Shown: positions 43,324 through 51,749, numbered from the stretch's first letter. The stretch: 64,000 bases of DNA from Massilia sp. Root351 (GCF_001425045.1 NZ_LMDJ01000032.1:63126-127125), one strand, 5' to 3'. Numbers and translations are program-made. Notes: generated from the letters alone by a model not told the origin.

Positions 43324-43743
43324 ATGGATTGTCCCGGTGTCCAAGGCTTCCGCTTGCTCATGCTGGACGACGATGAACGTAGTTCCATCAGTGTCGTAAC
43401 GCCAGAAAGGCGGGTTTTTCCGCTTGATTACCGGGACGTGGTCACGCGTGGTTTTTCGACCTTGGGGGCCAAGGCTGAATGGCGCATGGCGAAGGTGGAC
43501 GGAAAACTGATGCCAGTCGCGGTCATCGTGCGAGTCCACAGTCTCGACCAGAGTGATTTGGAGTATCCGAAACGCGTATCGTTCCTGGCCGTCGCGAAAA
43601 TATCCCCCGATGGTGCCTGCGTCACCCGGGCTGTTGAGGTCCTCGGACCGGAGGCGTATGAGCAAGCCAGACGATTCGCCAACGACCGGCACCTGGAGTG
43701 CCTGCGAACCGACTTGAAGTCAAAACCACAAATGAAAGGATGA
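43324..43743 (+). pseudogene. Secreted hypothetical protein lacking its N-terminus
   Basis: 139 codons beginning MDCPGVQGFRLLMLDDDERS. The body (VVTPERRVFPLDYRDVVTRG, FSTLGAKAEWRMAK, VSFLAVAKISPDGACVT) resembles a family of small exported proteins I recall from proteobacteria in which a signal peptide and about 40 residues precede the CPGV segment; I cannot name it. Here those residues are absent, and the frame is interrupted by stops at 43189 and 43219. The 5' break lies about 40 bases from the point where the divergent hcp remnant loses its own 5' end. It precedes an M15-like peptidase by 3 bases, so it may once have been its partner. Confidence 0.6.
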
Positions 43744-43746
43744 CGT

Positions 43747-44130
43747 ATGCCTCAGCCATCAGCCGCATGCAAACGTGCTCTAGCCGACGCTACCGCCCTC
43801 TGCTCGAAACGCAGCCGCATAGCCGACCGATTGATGGGCGACGCAGCCCATCAGAAAAGGAAAAGCGACCATAACGACGGCAACGCGTTCGATCTGACCC
43901 ATGATCCGGAAAACGGCGTGGATTGCCACTTTTTCTCCAAGCTCGTGCTTCTGGATTTCAGGGTGAGCTACGTGATCTGGAACAGGCGGATCTACAATGC
44001 CGACAAGGCAGGCAAGGGCTGGCGACCGTACAGGGGTAAGAACGGGCATACGCATCATATGCACGTCTCGGTTAAGGCGGCGCTGCGCGATATCGCATTG
44101 CCTTGGCCGTGGGCTTCACTGGAGTCATAA
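43747..44130 (+). CDS. Small M15-like peptidase (VanY/endolysin fold)
   Basis: 127 residues, no signal peptide. The zinc motif SDHNDGNAFDL (Ser40, His42, Gly45, Asp49 of SxHxxGxAxD) and GHTHHMHVS (final ligand His106) define the M15-like site; the chain is near the minimum for the fold. It has an AAAGGA ribosome site and follows a truncated gene by 3 bases. With the hcp remnant next to it, a type VI effector origin is plausible; a phage endolysin origin is the alternative. It carries the same motif set as the peptidase at 6477-7091 but otherwise the two differ. The DNA is AT-richer than the neighbours. Confidence 0.75.
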   Translation: MPQPSAACKRALADATALCSKRSRIADRLMGDAAHQKRKSDHNDGNAFDLTHDPENGVDCHFFSKLVLLDFRVSYVIWNRRIYNADKAGKGWRPYRGKNGHTHHMHVSVKAALRDIALPWPWASLES

Positions 44131-44188
44131 GTCAGGAAGCTGCACATTCCCCAGTTGAGCAGTTCCGAGCAGTTCCTTATAGGGACGC

Positions 44189-44223
44189 AAAAAAGGCTTA
44201 CGCGCCGGAGCGGGTAAGCCTTC
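44189..44223 (-). terminator. Rho-independent terminator of tRNA-Lys
   Basis: AAGGCTTAC and GTAAGCCTT form a perfect 9-base stem; on the minus strand it is followed by a run of T. It lies 18 bases beyond the 3' end of the tRNA. Confidence 0.85.
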
Positions 44224-44241
44224 GTTGGTACTGCGTATTCG

Positions 44242-44317
44242 TGGTAGGCCGTGCGGGATTCGAACCTGCGACCAACGGATTAAAAGTCCGCTGCTCTACC
44301 AGCTGAGCTAACGACCC
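44242..44317 (-). tRNA. tRNA-Lys (anticodon UUU)
   Basis: A 76-base minus-strand gene starting GGGTCGTTAGCTCAGCTGG and ending in encoded CCA. The anticodon loop CTTTTAA gives UUU (plus-strand 44282-44284). The T arm GGTTCGAATCC and a 7-base acceptor stem with one G-U pair are intact. It separates the decayed hcp region from core genes, and tRNA genes are frequent integration sites. Confidence 0.97.
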
Positions 44318-44380
44318 GAAAGAGGCCGTATTATATACAGGTCGCTGCGGGCTTGCAAAGGTTTTTGCGCGCTTTTTTCT

Positions 44381-46147
44381 TCAGGCCAGCGCCGAGGTCA
44401 CTTTCAGCACCTCTTCAGCGCTGGTGACGCCCTCGGCGATCTTGTAGGCGCCGGCGATGCGCAGCGGCTTCATGCCGTCGGCGATGCTCTGGCGGCGCAG
44501 CGCGGCGATGTCGGTCTCCTCCTGTACCTGCTGGCTGAACGCCTCCGTCACCGTCAGCAGCTCGTAGATGCCGGTGCGGCCCCGGTAGCCGGTCTGGCGG
44601 CACTCGGGGCAGCCCAGCGGGCGGTACACGCGCTCCGGCTTGGGCAGGTCCCAGGCGCCGCCTATGCCTTGCCACACGTCGTCGGCGATCTGGCCGTCCG
44701 GCGATTTGCAGTCCGGGCACAGCGTGCGCACCAGGCGCTGCGCCATGATGCCGATCAGCGTCGCTTCCAGCAGGTAGTGCGGCACGCCCAGCTCCAGCAG
44801 GCGCATCACGGCCGACGGCGCGTCGTTGGTGTGCAAGGTGGACAGCACCAGGTGGCCGGTCAGCGCGGCCTGGATCGCCATTTCGGCGGTGGCCAGGTCG
44901 CGGATCTCGCCCACCATGATGATGTCCGGGTCCTGCCGCATCAGCGCGCGCACGCCGTCGGCGAAGGACAGGTCGATGCCCGGTTGCACCTGCATCTGGT
45001 TGAAGGCCGGCTCCACCATCTCGATCGGGTCCTCCACCGTGCACACGTTGACTTCCGAGGTGGCCAGCGCCTTGAGCGTGGTGTACAGGGTGGTGGTCTT
45101 GCCCGAGCCGGTGGGGCCGGTGACCAGGATGATGCCGTGCGGACGCTTGGTGAGCGCGTCCCAGCGCGCCGCGTCGTCTTCCGGGAACCCCAGTTCGGGC
45201 AGGGTCTTGACCACCACTTCCGGGTCGAAGATGCGCATCACCAGCTTTTCGCCGAAGGCGGTGGGCAGGGTCGACAGGCGCAGTTCGATCTCCTGGCCGC
45301 CGGCGGTGCGGGTCTTGATGCGGCCGTCCTGCGGGCGGCGCTTCTCGATCACGTCCATGCGGCCCAGCAGCTTGATGCGCGCGGTCATGGCGATCATCAC
45401 CACGGCCGGCACCTGGTACACCTGGTGCAGCACGCCGTCGATGCGGAAGCGTATCGTGCCCAGGTCGCGTTTGGGCTCCAGATGGATGTCCGAGGCGCGC
45501 TGCTCGAAGGCGTACTGCCACAGCCAGTCGACGATGTTGATCACGTGCTGGTCGTTGGCGTCCACCTGGCGGTTGCTCTTGCCCAGCTCCACCAGCTGCT
45601 CGAAGTTGTTGCGCAGCGCCAGGTCCTGGCCGTTGGACTTGTTGGCCTTCTTGATGGACTTGGCCAGCGCGAAGAACTGCGAGGTGTACTGCGCGATGTC
45701 GAGCGGATTGGAGATTACCCGGCGCACCACGCGGCGCGAAATCTTGGCGATTTCCGCTTCCCATTCGTGCGCGAACGGGTCGGCGGTGGCCACCACCAGC
45801 GTGTCCATGCTCATTTCCACCGGCAGGATGTTGAAGCGCGACGCGTAGTTGGCGGACATCACGTCGGCCACCTTGGTAAAGTCGATTTTCAGCGGGTCGA
45901 TGCGGTAGAAGGGCAGCTTGGCGTGGCCGGCCAGCCATTCGGTCAGCATGTCCAGCGTGAGCAGGCGGTGCGGCGGCTGGGCCGACAGCAGCTTGCAGTG
46001 GGCCACCGCACACAGCGGGTGCATGGCGCCGACCGTGTTCTTGAGGATGCCCTGGGCCTGGGCGTAGGCGGCCTTGACGTTGGCCTTCTCGACCAGGCCA
46101 TCGGCCAGCAGCCAGGTGAAGATTTGTTGCAGGTCTAGTGCTTTCAT
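44381..46147 (-). CDS. GspE/PilB-family secretion or pilus assembly ATPase
   Basis: 588 residues. An N-terminal MshE-N-like region is followed by the ATPase: Walker A GPTGSGKTT (344-352), Asp box TVEDPIE, Walker B IIMVGEIRD, His box LSTLHTNDA, and a C-terminal four-cysteine metal site (LCPDCK and LGCPECR). These hexameric ATPases drive type II secretion or type IV pilus assembly. No gsp or pil partner is adjacent; the only neighbour on the strand is a spermidine-synthase-like gene upstream, 18 bases away. It is probably an orphan or the ATPase of a dispersed system. Confidence 0.92.
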   Translation of the reverse strand: MKALDLQQIFTWLLADGLVEKANVKAAYAQAQGILKNTVGAMHPLCAVAHCKLLSAQPPHRLLTLDMLTEWLAGHAKLPFYRIDPLKIDFTKVADVMSANYASRFNILPVEMSMDTLVVATADPFAHEWEAEIAKISRRVVRRVISNPLDIAQYTSQFFALAKSIKKANKSNGQDLALRNNFEQLVELGKSNRQVDANDQHVINIVDWLWQYAFEQRASDIHLEPKRDLGTIRFRIDGVLHQVYQVPAVVMIAMTARIKLLGRMDVIEKRRPQDGRIKTRTAGGQEIELRLSTLPTAFGEKLVMRIFDPEVVVKTLPELGFPEDDAARWDALTKRPHGIILVTGPTGSGKTTTLYTTLKALATSEVNVCTVEDPIEMVEPAFNQMQVQPGIDLSFADGVRALMRQDPDIIMVGEIRDLATAEMAIQAALTGHLVLSTLHTNDAPSAVMRLLELGVPHYLLEATLIGIMAQRLVRTLCPDCKSPDGQIADDVWQGIGGAWDLPKPERVYRPLGCPECRQTGYRGRTGIYELLTVTEAFSQQVQEETDIAALRRQSIADGMKPLRIAGAYKIAEGVTSAEEVLKVTSALA

Positions 46148-46165
46148 CTGGCTGAGGTCCCGGTT

Positions 46166-46978
46166 TTATTTCTGCAGCGCTTGCTGGATGCCCTTGACCC
46201 AGGACTTGGCCGGCAGCTTGGTGTCGGCCACGATCTGCGCGGCGCGCACCTTCAGCGCTTCCAGGTCCATCGGGCGGGCCTGCTTGAAGGCGACCGCCAC
46301 CACGTTGCCGTCGTGTACCTGCGGCAGGCACACCACCTGGCCGAAGGCAAACTTCATCGCCTTGATATTCTTGGCATAGCTTGGATGGTCGCCGAACAAG
46401 TTGACGGTCATGATGCCATGGTCCGCCAGGCAGGCATTGCAGGCCTGGTAGAACTGCGGCGTGTCCAGCACCGGGCCGCGCGCGGTGGCGTCGTACAGGT
46501 CCACCTGCAGCGCGTCGAGCGCGCCGTGGTTGGCCTTGTCGTTGACGAAGTCCAGCGCATCCATTTCCAGCACGTGCAGGCGCTCGTCGTTGGCCGGCAG
46601 CTTGAACATCGACGCGCAGATCGCCATCACCGACGGGTTCAGCTCGATCGCGGTGATGTCCGCCTGCGGAAACTGTTTATAGCAAAACTTGGTCAGCGCC
46701 GCCGTGCCCAGGCCCAGCTGGGCGATGCGCCGCGGCTGTTCGATCCACAGCATCCACGCCATCATCTGCTGAGCGTACTCCAGTTCCGGCCAGTCCGGCT
46801 TGCGGATGCGCATGGCGCCCTGCACCCACTCGGTGCCGAAGTGCAGATAGCGCACGCCATCCTGTTCCGACAGGGTGACCGGCGCGTATTTCACCTTGCG
46901 CGGCGCTTTCGGCGCGGCCGCCGCGGTGGCGGGGCGCGAGGATTCTACTTGTTCGATGGATTTGCGTTTGATCAGCAT
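46166..46978 (-). CDS. Spermidine-synthase-like methyltransferase-fold protein
   Basis: 270 residues. After a basic N-terminus, the Rossmann core shows AQLGLGTAALTKFCYKQFP (glycine-rich motif I), ITAIELNPSVMAI (acidic end of strand 2) and LQVDLYDATARGP. This is the SpeE/PMT-like fold, but classical spermidine-synthase residues (GGGDGG, DLxDP) are changed to LGLGTA and VDLYDA, so polyamine synthesis is doubtful. It is upstream of the GspE-like ATPase on the same strand. Confidence 0.8.
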   Translation of the reverse strand: MLIKRKSIEQVESSRPATAAAAPKAPRKVKYAPVTLSEQDGVRYLHFGTEWVQGAMRIRKPDWPELEYAQQMMAWMLWIEQPRRIAQLGLGTAALTKFCYKQFPQADITAIELNPSVMAICASMFKLPANDERLHVLEMDALDFVNDKANHGALDALQVDLYDATARGPVLDTPQFYQACNACLADHGIMTVNLFGDHPSYAKNIKAMKFAFGQVVCLPQVHDGNVVAVAFKQARPMDLEALKVRAAQIVADTKLPAKSWVKGIQQALQK

Positions 46979-47044
46979 GAGAGGGCCAGCCTGGAGATGA
47001 AGGTCTATTATCCCGCGCCTGCTTACCGCAAGGCAAGGCGCAAT

Positions 47045-47070
47045 GAAAAAAGCCGGTCGGCGACCGGCTT
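47045..47070 (-). terminator. Rho-independent terminator of the glycine-zipper gene
   Basis: AAGCCGGTC and GACCGGCTT form a perfect 9-base stem with a 3-base loop; T-run on the minus strand. It lies 20 bases after the stop of the gene at 47091-47600. Confidence 0.88.
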
Positions 47071-47090
47071 GCTGTGGCGTAAGTTACGAA

Positions 47091-47600
47091 TCAGTTCTGC
47101 ATCGGCTCGACCGATACGCGCAGGCGCACGCGCTGGCCGGGGTCGAAGGACATGATGCTGGTGTAGTTGCGGCCGCGGTAGTCGTACGTCACTTCGTAGC
47201 CGTTGGTGCGCGACTCCCAGTGGTCCACGGTGCGGCACTGTTTCACCGCCTGTTCGCTGACCGCGCCCGGCTGGGCGTTCTGGTTGTCGACGCGGTCGCC
47301 CACCACGGCGCCGGCGATGGCGCCGGCCGCCGTGGCCGCCGTGCGGCCGTGGCCGCCGCCGATCTGGCTGCCCAGCAGCGCGCCGGCGATGCCGCCGACG
47401 ATCGAGCCGCCCGCGCTGCGCTGAGCCGGCTGCTGCACCTGCACATACTCGGTGCGGCATTCCTGGCGCGGCACGTTGACCTGCTCAACCTGCGGCTGCA
47501 CGCGCACCACGCGGCCGAAATCTTCAAATTCCGTCGCTTGCGCGAACGGCAGCGCGCCCAGGCACAGGGCCGACAGCAACAGTTTGGATGGCATGTTCAT
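47091..47600 (-). CDS. Glycine-zipper 2TM-domain (17 kDa surface antigen-like) protein
   Basis: 169 residues from the ATG at 47600 (AAGAGGT upstream), with a signal peptide (MNMPSKLLLSALCLGALPFA). The central glycine zipper (GGSIVGGIAGALLGSQIGGG and AGAIAGAVVGDRVDN) forms two membrane-associated hairpins. The C-terminal part resembles the SH3-like portion of Rickettsia 17 kDa antigens (YEVTYDYRGRNYTSIM). It is probably an outer-membrane or envelope-stability protein. Monocistronic with its own terminator. Confidence 0.9.
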   Translation of the reverse strand: MNMPSKLLLSALCLGALPFAQATEFEDFGRVVRVQPQVEQVNVPRQECRTEYVQVQQPAQRSAGGSIVGGIAGALLGSQIGGGHGRTAATAAGAIAGAVVGDRVDNQNAQPGAVSEQAVKQCRTVDHWESRTNGYEVTYDYRGRNYTSIMSFDPGQRVRLRVSVEPMQN

Positions 47601-47958
47601 TTGATACCTCTTGTTTGTGTTGGATAGTCCGGGTATGCAATCCACAGGGGAGGGATGGCTGATGCTATGGTAATCCTGCCGCTGCGCGGAAAACAGTGCT
47701 CATGGCAACAATTTGTAACAGCGCCGATTCCCGTGGAATACTGACGAAATGTTCTATTTCTTACAAAACTTGCGTTAGACGTCACTTACGTGTTGATTCG
47801 CAGGATACAACACGTTACCCTAACAACCGTATGGGATCAGATTGACATAGAGAAACGCGACTCGCCGCCGGCGCAATGACCCGCCCGTGGCCTCCATGTA
47901 TAGGTAACCACTATAGCGAAAAGCAAACCGTACATTAACAGGTCGATTTGAGGGAAAA
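47601..47958. other. Intergenic region without a recognised gene
   Basis: 358 bases between two divergent genes. It is more AT-rich than average and contains a TTGACA at 47842-47847 without a matching -10, and a small dyad GAAAT-N5-ATTTC near 47748-47762. I see no RNA gene, repeat or open frame that I can support; it probably holds both promoters. Confidence 0.5.
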
Positions 47959-48357
47959 ATGAGTTTGTTGATAACTGTGCCGCCCAACCTTGTCCAGTCC
48001 ATTCGTGCATTTCGTGTCACCGATCTGCAAGACGAGGCAGCCCGCCTGGGGCAGCACTTTTTATACGCGCATTGCAATGCCGGCCTGACCAAGCAGCAAG
48101 TGCTGGGCATCATCGCGGAGTCATTCCTTTTCCCTAAGCCTTGCGGCAAGAACTTCGAGGCGCTGCGCGTCACCTTGACCGACACCATGGCCAAGGCCGG
48201 CGAGCAGACCGGTTTCCTGATCGTGCTGGAACAGCTGCCCAACACCCAGAAATTCGACCGCGAGGCGCGCGAGTGCCTGCTGGACGTGTTCCGCGACGCG
48301 GCCGACTTCTGGGCCGAGAAGAAAGTGCCGTTCCGCGTCTTCTATTCCTTCGAATAA
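47959..48357 (+). CDS. Barstar-family protein (ribonuclease-inhibitor fold), orphan
   Basis: 132 residues, cytoplasmic. The C-terminal half has the barstar pattern: FLFPKPCGKNFEALRVTLTD, LIVLEQLPNT and DVFRDAADFWAEKKVPFRVF. Barstar binds and blocks barnase-type ribonucleases. No barnase gene is adjacent, so it may be a housekeeping relative or an immunity protein against incoming toxins. AGGGAA precedes the ATG. purN begins 58 bases after the stop, probably from its own promoter. Confidence 0.85.
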   Translation: MSLLITVPPNLVQSIRAFRVTDLQDEAARLGQHFLYAHCNAGLTKQQVLGIIAESFLFPKPCGKNFEALRVTLTDTMAKAGEQTGFLIVLEQLPNTQKFDREARECLLDVFRDAADFWAEKKVPFRVFYSFE

Positions 48358-48401
48358 GGCCGCGCCAAACCCGGTTTGGAAGGCCCGGCCCGCCACGCAG
48401 G

Positions 48402-48407
48402 TATAAT
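48402..48407 (+). promoter_or_regulatory. Consensus -10 box immediately before purN
   Basis: TATAAT ends 8 bases before the purN ATG at 48416. Transcription from it would start at or within a few bases of the start codon. A loose TTGGAA lies 20 bases upstream as a possible -35. Confidence 0.5.
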
Positions 48408-48415
48408 AGCGGGCT

Positions 48416-49027
48416 ATGAAAAACATCGTCATCCTCATTTCTGGACGCGGCAGCAATATGGAAGCCGTGGTCCGCGCCGCGCAAGCCGAGCAATGGCCGG
48501 CCCGCATCGCGGCTGTCATCAGCAACCGTCCCGACGCGCTCGGCCTGGCTTTCGCCGACGAGCACGGCATTCCGACCGCCGTCGTCGCCAACAAGGAATA
48601 CCCTAGCCGCGAGGCCTTCGACGCCGCGCTGCAGGAAGTCATTGACGGCTTCAAGCCGGACCTGGTGGTGCTGGCCGGCTTCATGCGCATCCTGACCCCG
48701 GCGTTCACCGCCCATTACGCCGGCCGCATGCTGAACATCCATCCCTCGCTGCTGCCGCTGTTCCCCGGCTTGCACACGCATGAGCAGGCGCTCGCGTCCG
48801 GCATGCAGGAACACGGTGCGACGGTGCATTTCGTTACCGCCGAACTCGATCACGGTCCCATGGTGGACCAGGCCGCCGTGCCTGTGCTGCCGGGCGATAC
48901 GCCCGCCACGCTGGCGGCGCGCGTGCTGGTGCAGGAGCATGAACTCTATCCACGCGCCATCCGCTGGTTTGTTGAAGACCGGCTGACGATCGAAGACGGC
49001 AAGGTCATCGTTGACCATAACAAGTAA
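48416..49027 (+). CDS. purN: Phosphoribosylglycinamide formyltransferase 1
   Basis: 203 residues. It transfers formyl from 10-formyl-THF to GAR in purine synthesis (step 3). Motifs: VILISGRGSNMEA, ADEHGIPTAVV, LAGFMRILTPAF, the catalytic block NIHPSLLPLFPGLHTHEQAL (Asn/His) and DHGPMVDQAAV (Asp). Length matches E. coli PurN (212). A TATAAT box right before the ATG suggests a leaderless or near-leaderless mRNA. The RNA methyltransferase gene follows after 16 bases. Confidence 0.97.
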   Translation: MKNIVILISGRGSNMEAVVRAAQAEQWPARIAAVISNRPDALGLAFADEHGIPTAVVANKEYPSREAFDAALQEVIDGFKPDLVVLAGFMRILTPAFTAHYAGRMLNIHPSLLPLFPGLHTHEQALASGMQEHGATVHFVTAELDHGPMVDQAAVPVLPGDTPATLAARVLVQEHELYPRAIRWFVEDRLTIEDGKVIVDHNK

Positions 49028-49043
49028 TTAACCAAGGAATTCC

Positions 49044-50363
49044 ATGAGATTGCCACCAGCGATACTCGCCAGCACCGAAGAAGTGCTGCGCGAGATTTTG
49101 CGCTTTACCGCCCCCGCCGACAGCACCCTGTCGCGCTACTTCAAAGACCATCCCCGCCTTGGCGGCCGCGAACGCGGCGCCATCGCCGAGGGCGTGTACG
49201 CCGTGCTGCGCAACCGCGCCTTCTTCACCGACCAGTCGGAAGCGGGCAGCGGCGCCACCATGCGCCGTTTGACCCTGCTGGGCCTGGCCGACGCCGTGGG
49301 CGCCGACTCGCTGGGCGGCGTCACGCCGGAAGAGCTGGAGTGGATCGAGCGCGTGATGCAGATCGACCGCAAGCTGATGCACAAATCGATGCGCTCGAAC
49401 ATGCCGAAATGGCTGTTCGAGAAGCTGGTGGCCCAGTTCGGCGAGGACGAGGCGCTGCTGCTGGCCGACGCGCTGAACACCCCGGCGCCGCTGGACCTGC
49501 GCGTCAACACCATGAAGTCCGGCCGCGATGAAGTGATCGCCGAACTGGCGCAAGCGCCGATCGCCGCCGATCCGACCCCGTACGCGCCGCTGGGCCTGCG
49601 CGTGCACAAGAAGCCGCAGTTGCAGAACCTGCCGCTGTTCAAGAGCGGCGCCATCGAGGTGCAGGACGAGGGCAGCCAGGTGCTGGCCCAGATCCTGGGC
49701 GCCAAGCGCGGCGAGATGGTGGTGGACTTCTGCGCCGGCGCCGGTGGCAAGACGCTGGCGCTGGGCGCGCTGATGCGCAACACCGGCCGCCTGTACGCGT
49801 TCGACGTGTCCGAGAAGCGCCTGGCCAAGCTGAAGCCGCGCCTGGCACGCTCCGGCCTGTCCAATGTGCACCCGGTGCAGATCGCGCACGAGCGCGACGC
49901 CAAGATCAAGCGCCTGGCCGGCAAGATCGACCGCGTGCTGGTCGACGCGCCATGCTCGGGCATGGGCACGCTGCGCCGCAATCCGGACGTCAAATGGCGC
50001 CAGGCGGAAAGCGCCATCGGTGAAATGCACGACAAGCAAGTGGCCATCCTGGCCGGCGCCGCGCGCCTGGTCAAAGGCGGCGGCCGCCTGGTGTATGCCA
50101 CCTGCTCTTTCCTGAACGAAGAAAACGACGACGTGGCGGCCGATTTCCTGGCCAAGCATCCTGATTTCGAACTGGTGCCGATGAGCAAAGTGCTGGCCGA
50201 GCAGAAGATCGCGCTGGAGATGGGCGACTACCTGAAGCTGCTGCCGCACAAGCACCAGACCGACGGCTTCTTCGCCGCCGTGTTCGAGCGCAAGCCGATG
50301 CCGAAGAAGGAAAAACCGGCGCCGGACGCCGACGAGGCCGGCGACCGGGACAGCGCAGGCTAA
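49044..50363 (+). CDS. RsmB/NOP-family SAM-dependent RNA (cytosine-5) methyltransferase
   Basis: 439 residues. The SAM-binding motif VVDFCAGAGGKTLALGALM, the two catalytic cysteines in DAPCSGMGTLRRNPDVKWR and VYATCSFL, and the NOL1/NOP2 fold identify it. The N-terminal third resembles a divergent NusB-like domain (LSRYFKDHPRLGGRERGAIA). The substrate, 16S rRNA C967 or another cytosine, is not certain. It follows purN closely, and the pair ends in a terminator at 50380. Confidence 0.93.
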   Translation: MRLPPAILASTEEVLREILRFTAPADSTLSRYFKDHPRLGGRERGAIAEGVYAVLRNRAFFTDQSEAGSGATMRRLTLLGLADAVGADSLGGVTPEELEWIERVMQIDRKLMHKSMRSNMPKWLFEKLVAQFGEDEALLLADALNTPAPLDLRVNTMKSGRDEVIAELAQAPIAADPTPYAPLGLRVHKKPQLQNLPLFKSGAIEVQDEGSQVLAQILGAKRGEMVVDFCAGAGGKTLALGALMRNTGRLYAFDVSEKRLAKLKPRLARSGLSNVHPVQIAHERDAKIKRLAGKIDRVLVDAPCSGMGTLRRNPDVKWRQAESAIGEMHDKQVAILAGAARLVKGGGRLVYATCSFLNEENDDVAADFLAKHPDFELVPMSKVLAEQKIALEMGDYLKLLPHKHQTDGFFAAVFERKPMPKKEKPAPDADEAGDRDSAG

Positions 50364-50379
50364 GTAACTAAGTGATAAT

Positions 50380-50407
50380 AGGGCCGGCCGCTGAGCTGGC
50401 CCTTTTT
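50380..50407 (+). terminator. Rho-independent terminator after the RNA methyltransferase
   Basis: AGGGCC and GGCCCT arms with three further weak pairs and a T-run, 16 bases after the stop. Confidence 0.75.
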
Positions 50408-50426
50408 CCATCTACCCGCGAGAACG

Positions 50427-51749
50427 ATGAAGCAAGAACCCCTGAAGAACCTGATTACCGATTTACTGACCGACCTGCGCGATCCCGGCCTGATGTGGCA
50501 GCTGGGCGCGCTGGTGCTGGCCATCGTGCTGGGCTATGTGCTGTCCGGGCTGCTGCGCAAGCGCGTCACGGCGCATGAGCCGGCCACCGGCATGGCGCGC
50601 TTCGGCATGGAGAGCTTCAGCCGCGTGATCGGCCCGCTGGCCATCGCGTGCCTGATCTTCATCGCCCAGGTGGTGCTGGTGCGCTACCAGAAAGTGCACC
50701 TGCTGAAGGTGGCGCTGCCGATCTTCGGCTCGCTGGCGGCGATCCGCTTCGTTTTCTTCCTGCTGCGCCGCGTGTTCGCGCGCCGCGGCGGCGAGATCGG
50801 CGCCACCATGCTGACCTTCGAAAAGATTTTCCAGCTGCTGGTATGGGCCTGCGTGGCCATGTATATCACCGGCTGGTGGGACGATGTGTTCTTCTACCTC
50901 GACCATACGGTACTGCCGCTGGGCAAGAACAAGGTATCGGTGGCCGACATCCTGCAGGCGGCCATTTCGGTGGTGGTGCTGCTGATGCTGGCGCTGTGGG
51001 CCGGCGCGGCGCTGGAGGAGCGTCTGATGGGCTTGCAGACCGTGCACTCCAGCCTGCGCGTGGTGCTGGCGCGCTTCGGCCGCGCGCTGCTGATCGTGGT
51101 GGCGGTGCTGGGCAGCCTGTCCATGGTCGGCATCGACCTGACCGTGCTGTCGGTGTTCGGCGGCGCGCTGGGCGTGGGCCTGGGCCTGGGCTTGCAGAAG
51201 ATCGCCAGCAACTACGTGTCCGGTTTCATCATCCTGCTGGACCGCAGCCTGACCATAGGCGACATGATCACGGTGGACAAGTACACCGGCCGCGTGACGC
51301 AGATCAACACCCGTTACACGGTGCTGCAGGGCCTGGACGGGGTGGAATCCATCGTGCCGAACGAAATGCTGGTGTCGGGCGCCGTGCAGAATTCCTCCCT
51401 GTCGAACAAAAACTTGTGGCTGAGCACCAAAGTGTCGGTCGCATACGACACCGACGTGGACCAGGCGCTGGGCTTGCTGGAGCAGGCGGCGCTGTCGATC
51501 GAGCGCGTGGTGAAGGACAAGCCGCCGTCGGCCACGCTGGTCAATTTCGGCGCCGACGGGCTCGACCTGCAGGTGGGCTGGTGGATAGCGGACCCGGAAA
51601 ACGGCCGTGGCGGAGTGACGTCGGACGTCAACCGGGCGATCTGGAAAGCCTTGCAAGAACACAAAATTTCGGTGCCATTCCCGCAACGGGAGATGCGCAT
51701 CATTGGTCCAGTACCGTTACCAGAAGATACAGAAACGCCTAAAAAATAG
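50427..51749 (+). CDS. MscS-family mechanosensitive channel
   Basis: 440 residues. About five hydrophobic helices (30-230) lead to the MscS pore and beta domain: FGGALGVGLGLGLQKIASNY (pore-lining Gly/Ala helix), then DRSLTIGDMITVDKYTGRVT and the VPNEMLVSGAVQNSS segment, with the C-terminal alpha/beta domain following. It opens on membrane tension and protects against osmotic downshock. No ribosome site of note. Monocistronic between two terminators or spacers. Confidence 0.94.
   Translation: MKQEPLKNLITDLLTDLRDPGLMWQLGALVLAIVLGYVLSGLLRKRVTAHEPATGMARFGMESFSRVIGPLAIACLIFIAQVVLVRYQKVHLLKVALPIFGSLAAIRFVFFLLRRVFARRGGEIGATMLTFEKIFQLLVWACVAMYITGWWDDVFFYLDHTVLPLGKNKVSVADILQAAISVVVLLMLALWAGAALEERLMGLQTVHSSLRVVLARFGRALLIVVAVLGSLSMVGIDLTVLSVFGGALGVGLGLGLQKIASNYVSGFIILLDRSLTIGDMITVDKYTGRVTQINTRYTVLQGLDGVESIVPNEMLVSGAVQNSSLSNKNLWLSTKVSVAYDTDVDQALGLLEQAALSIERVVKDKPPSATLVNFGADGLDLQVGWWIADPENGRGGVTSDVNRAIWKALQEHKISVPFPQREMRIIGPVPLPEDTETPKK

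Noticed and set aside
43156-43692. 178-codon minus-strand frame as a possible N-terminal part of Hcp
   Set aside because: It is mostly antisense to the truncated secreted-protein gene; no convincing Hcp N-terminal motifs are found before the TPILLQ segment.
44103-44306. 67-codon frame ending in GRAGFEPATNGLKVRCSTS
   Set aside because: It is the well-known false translation across a tRNA gene (the T and anticodon arms of tRNA-Lys).
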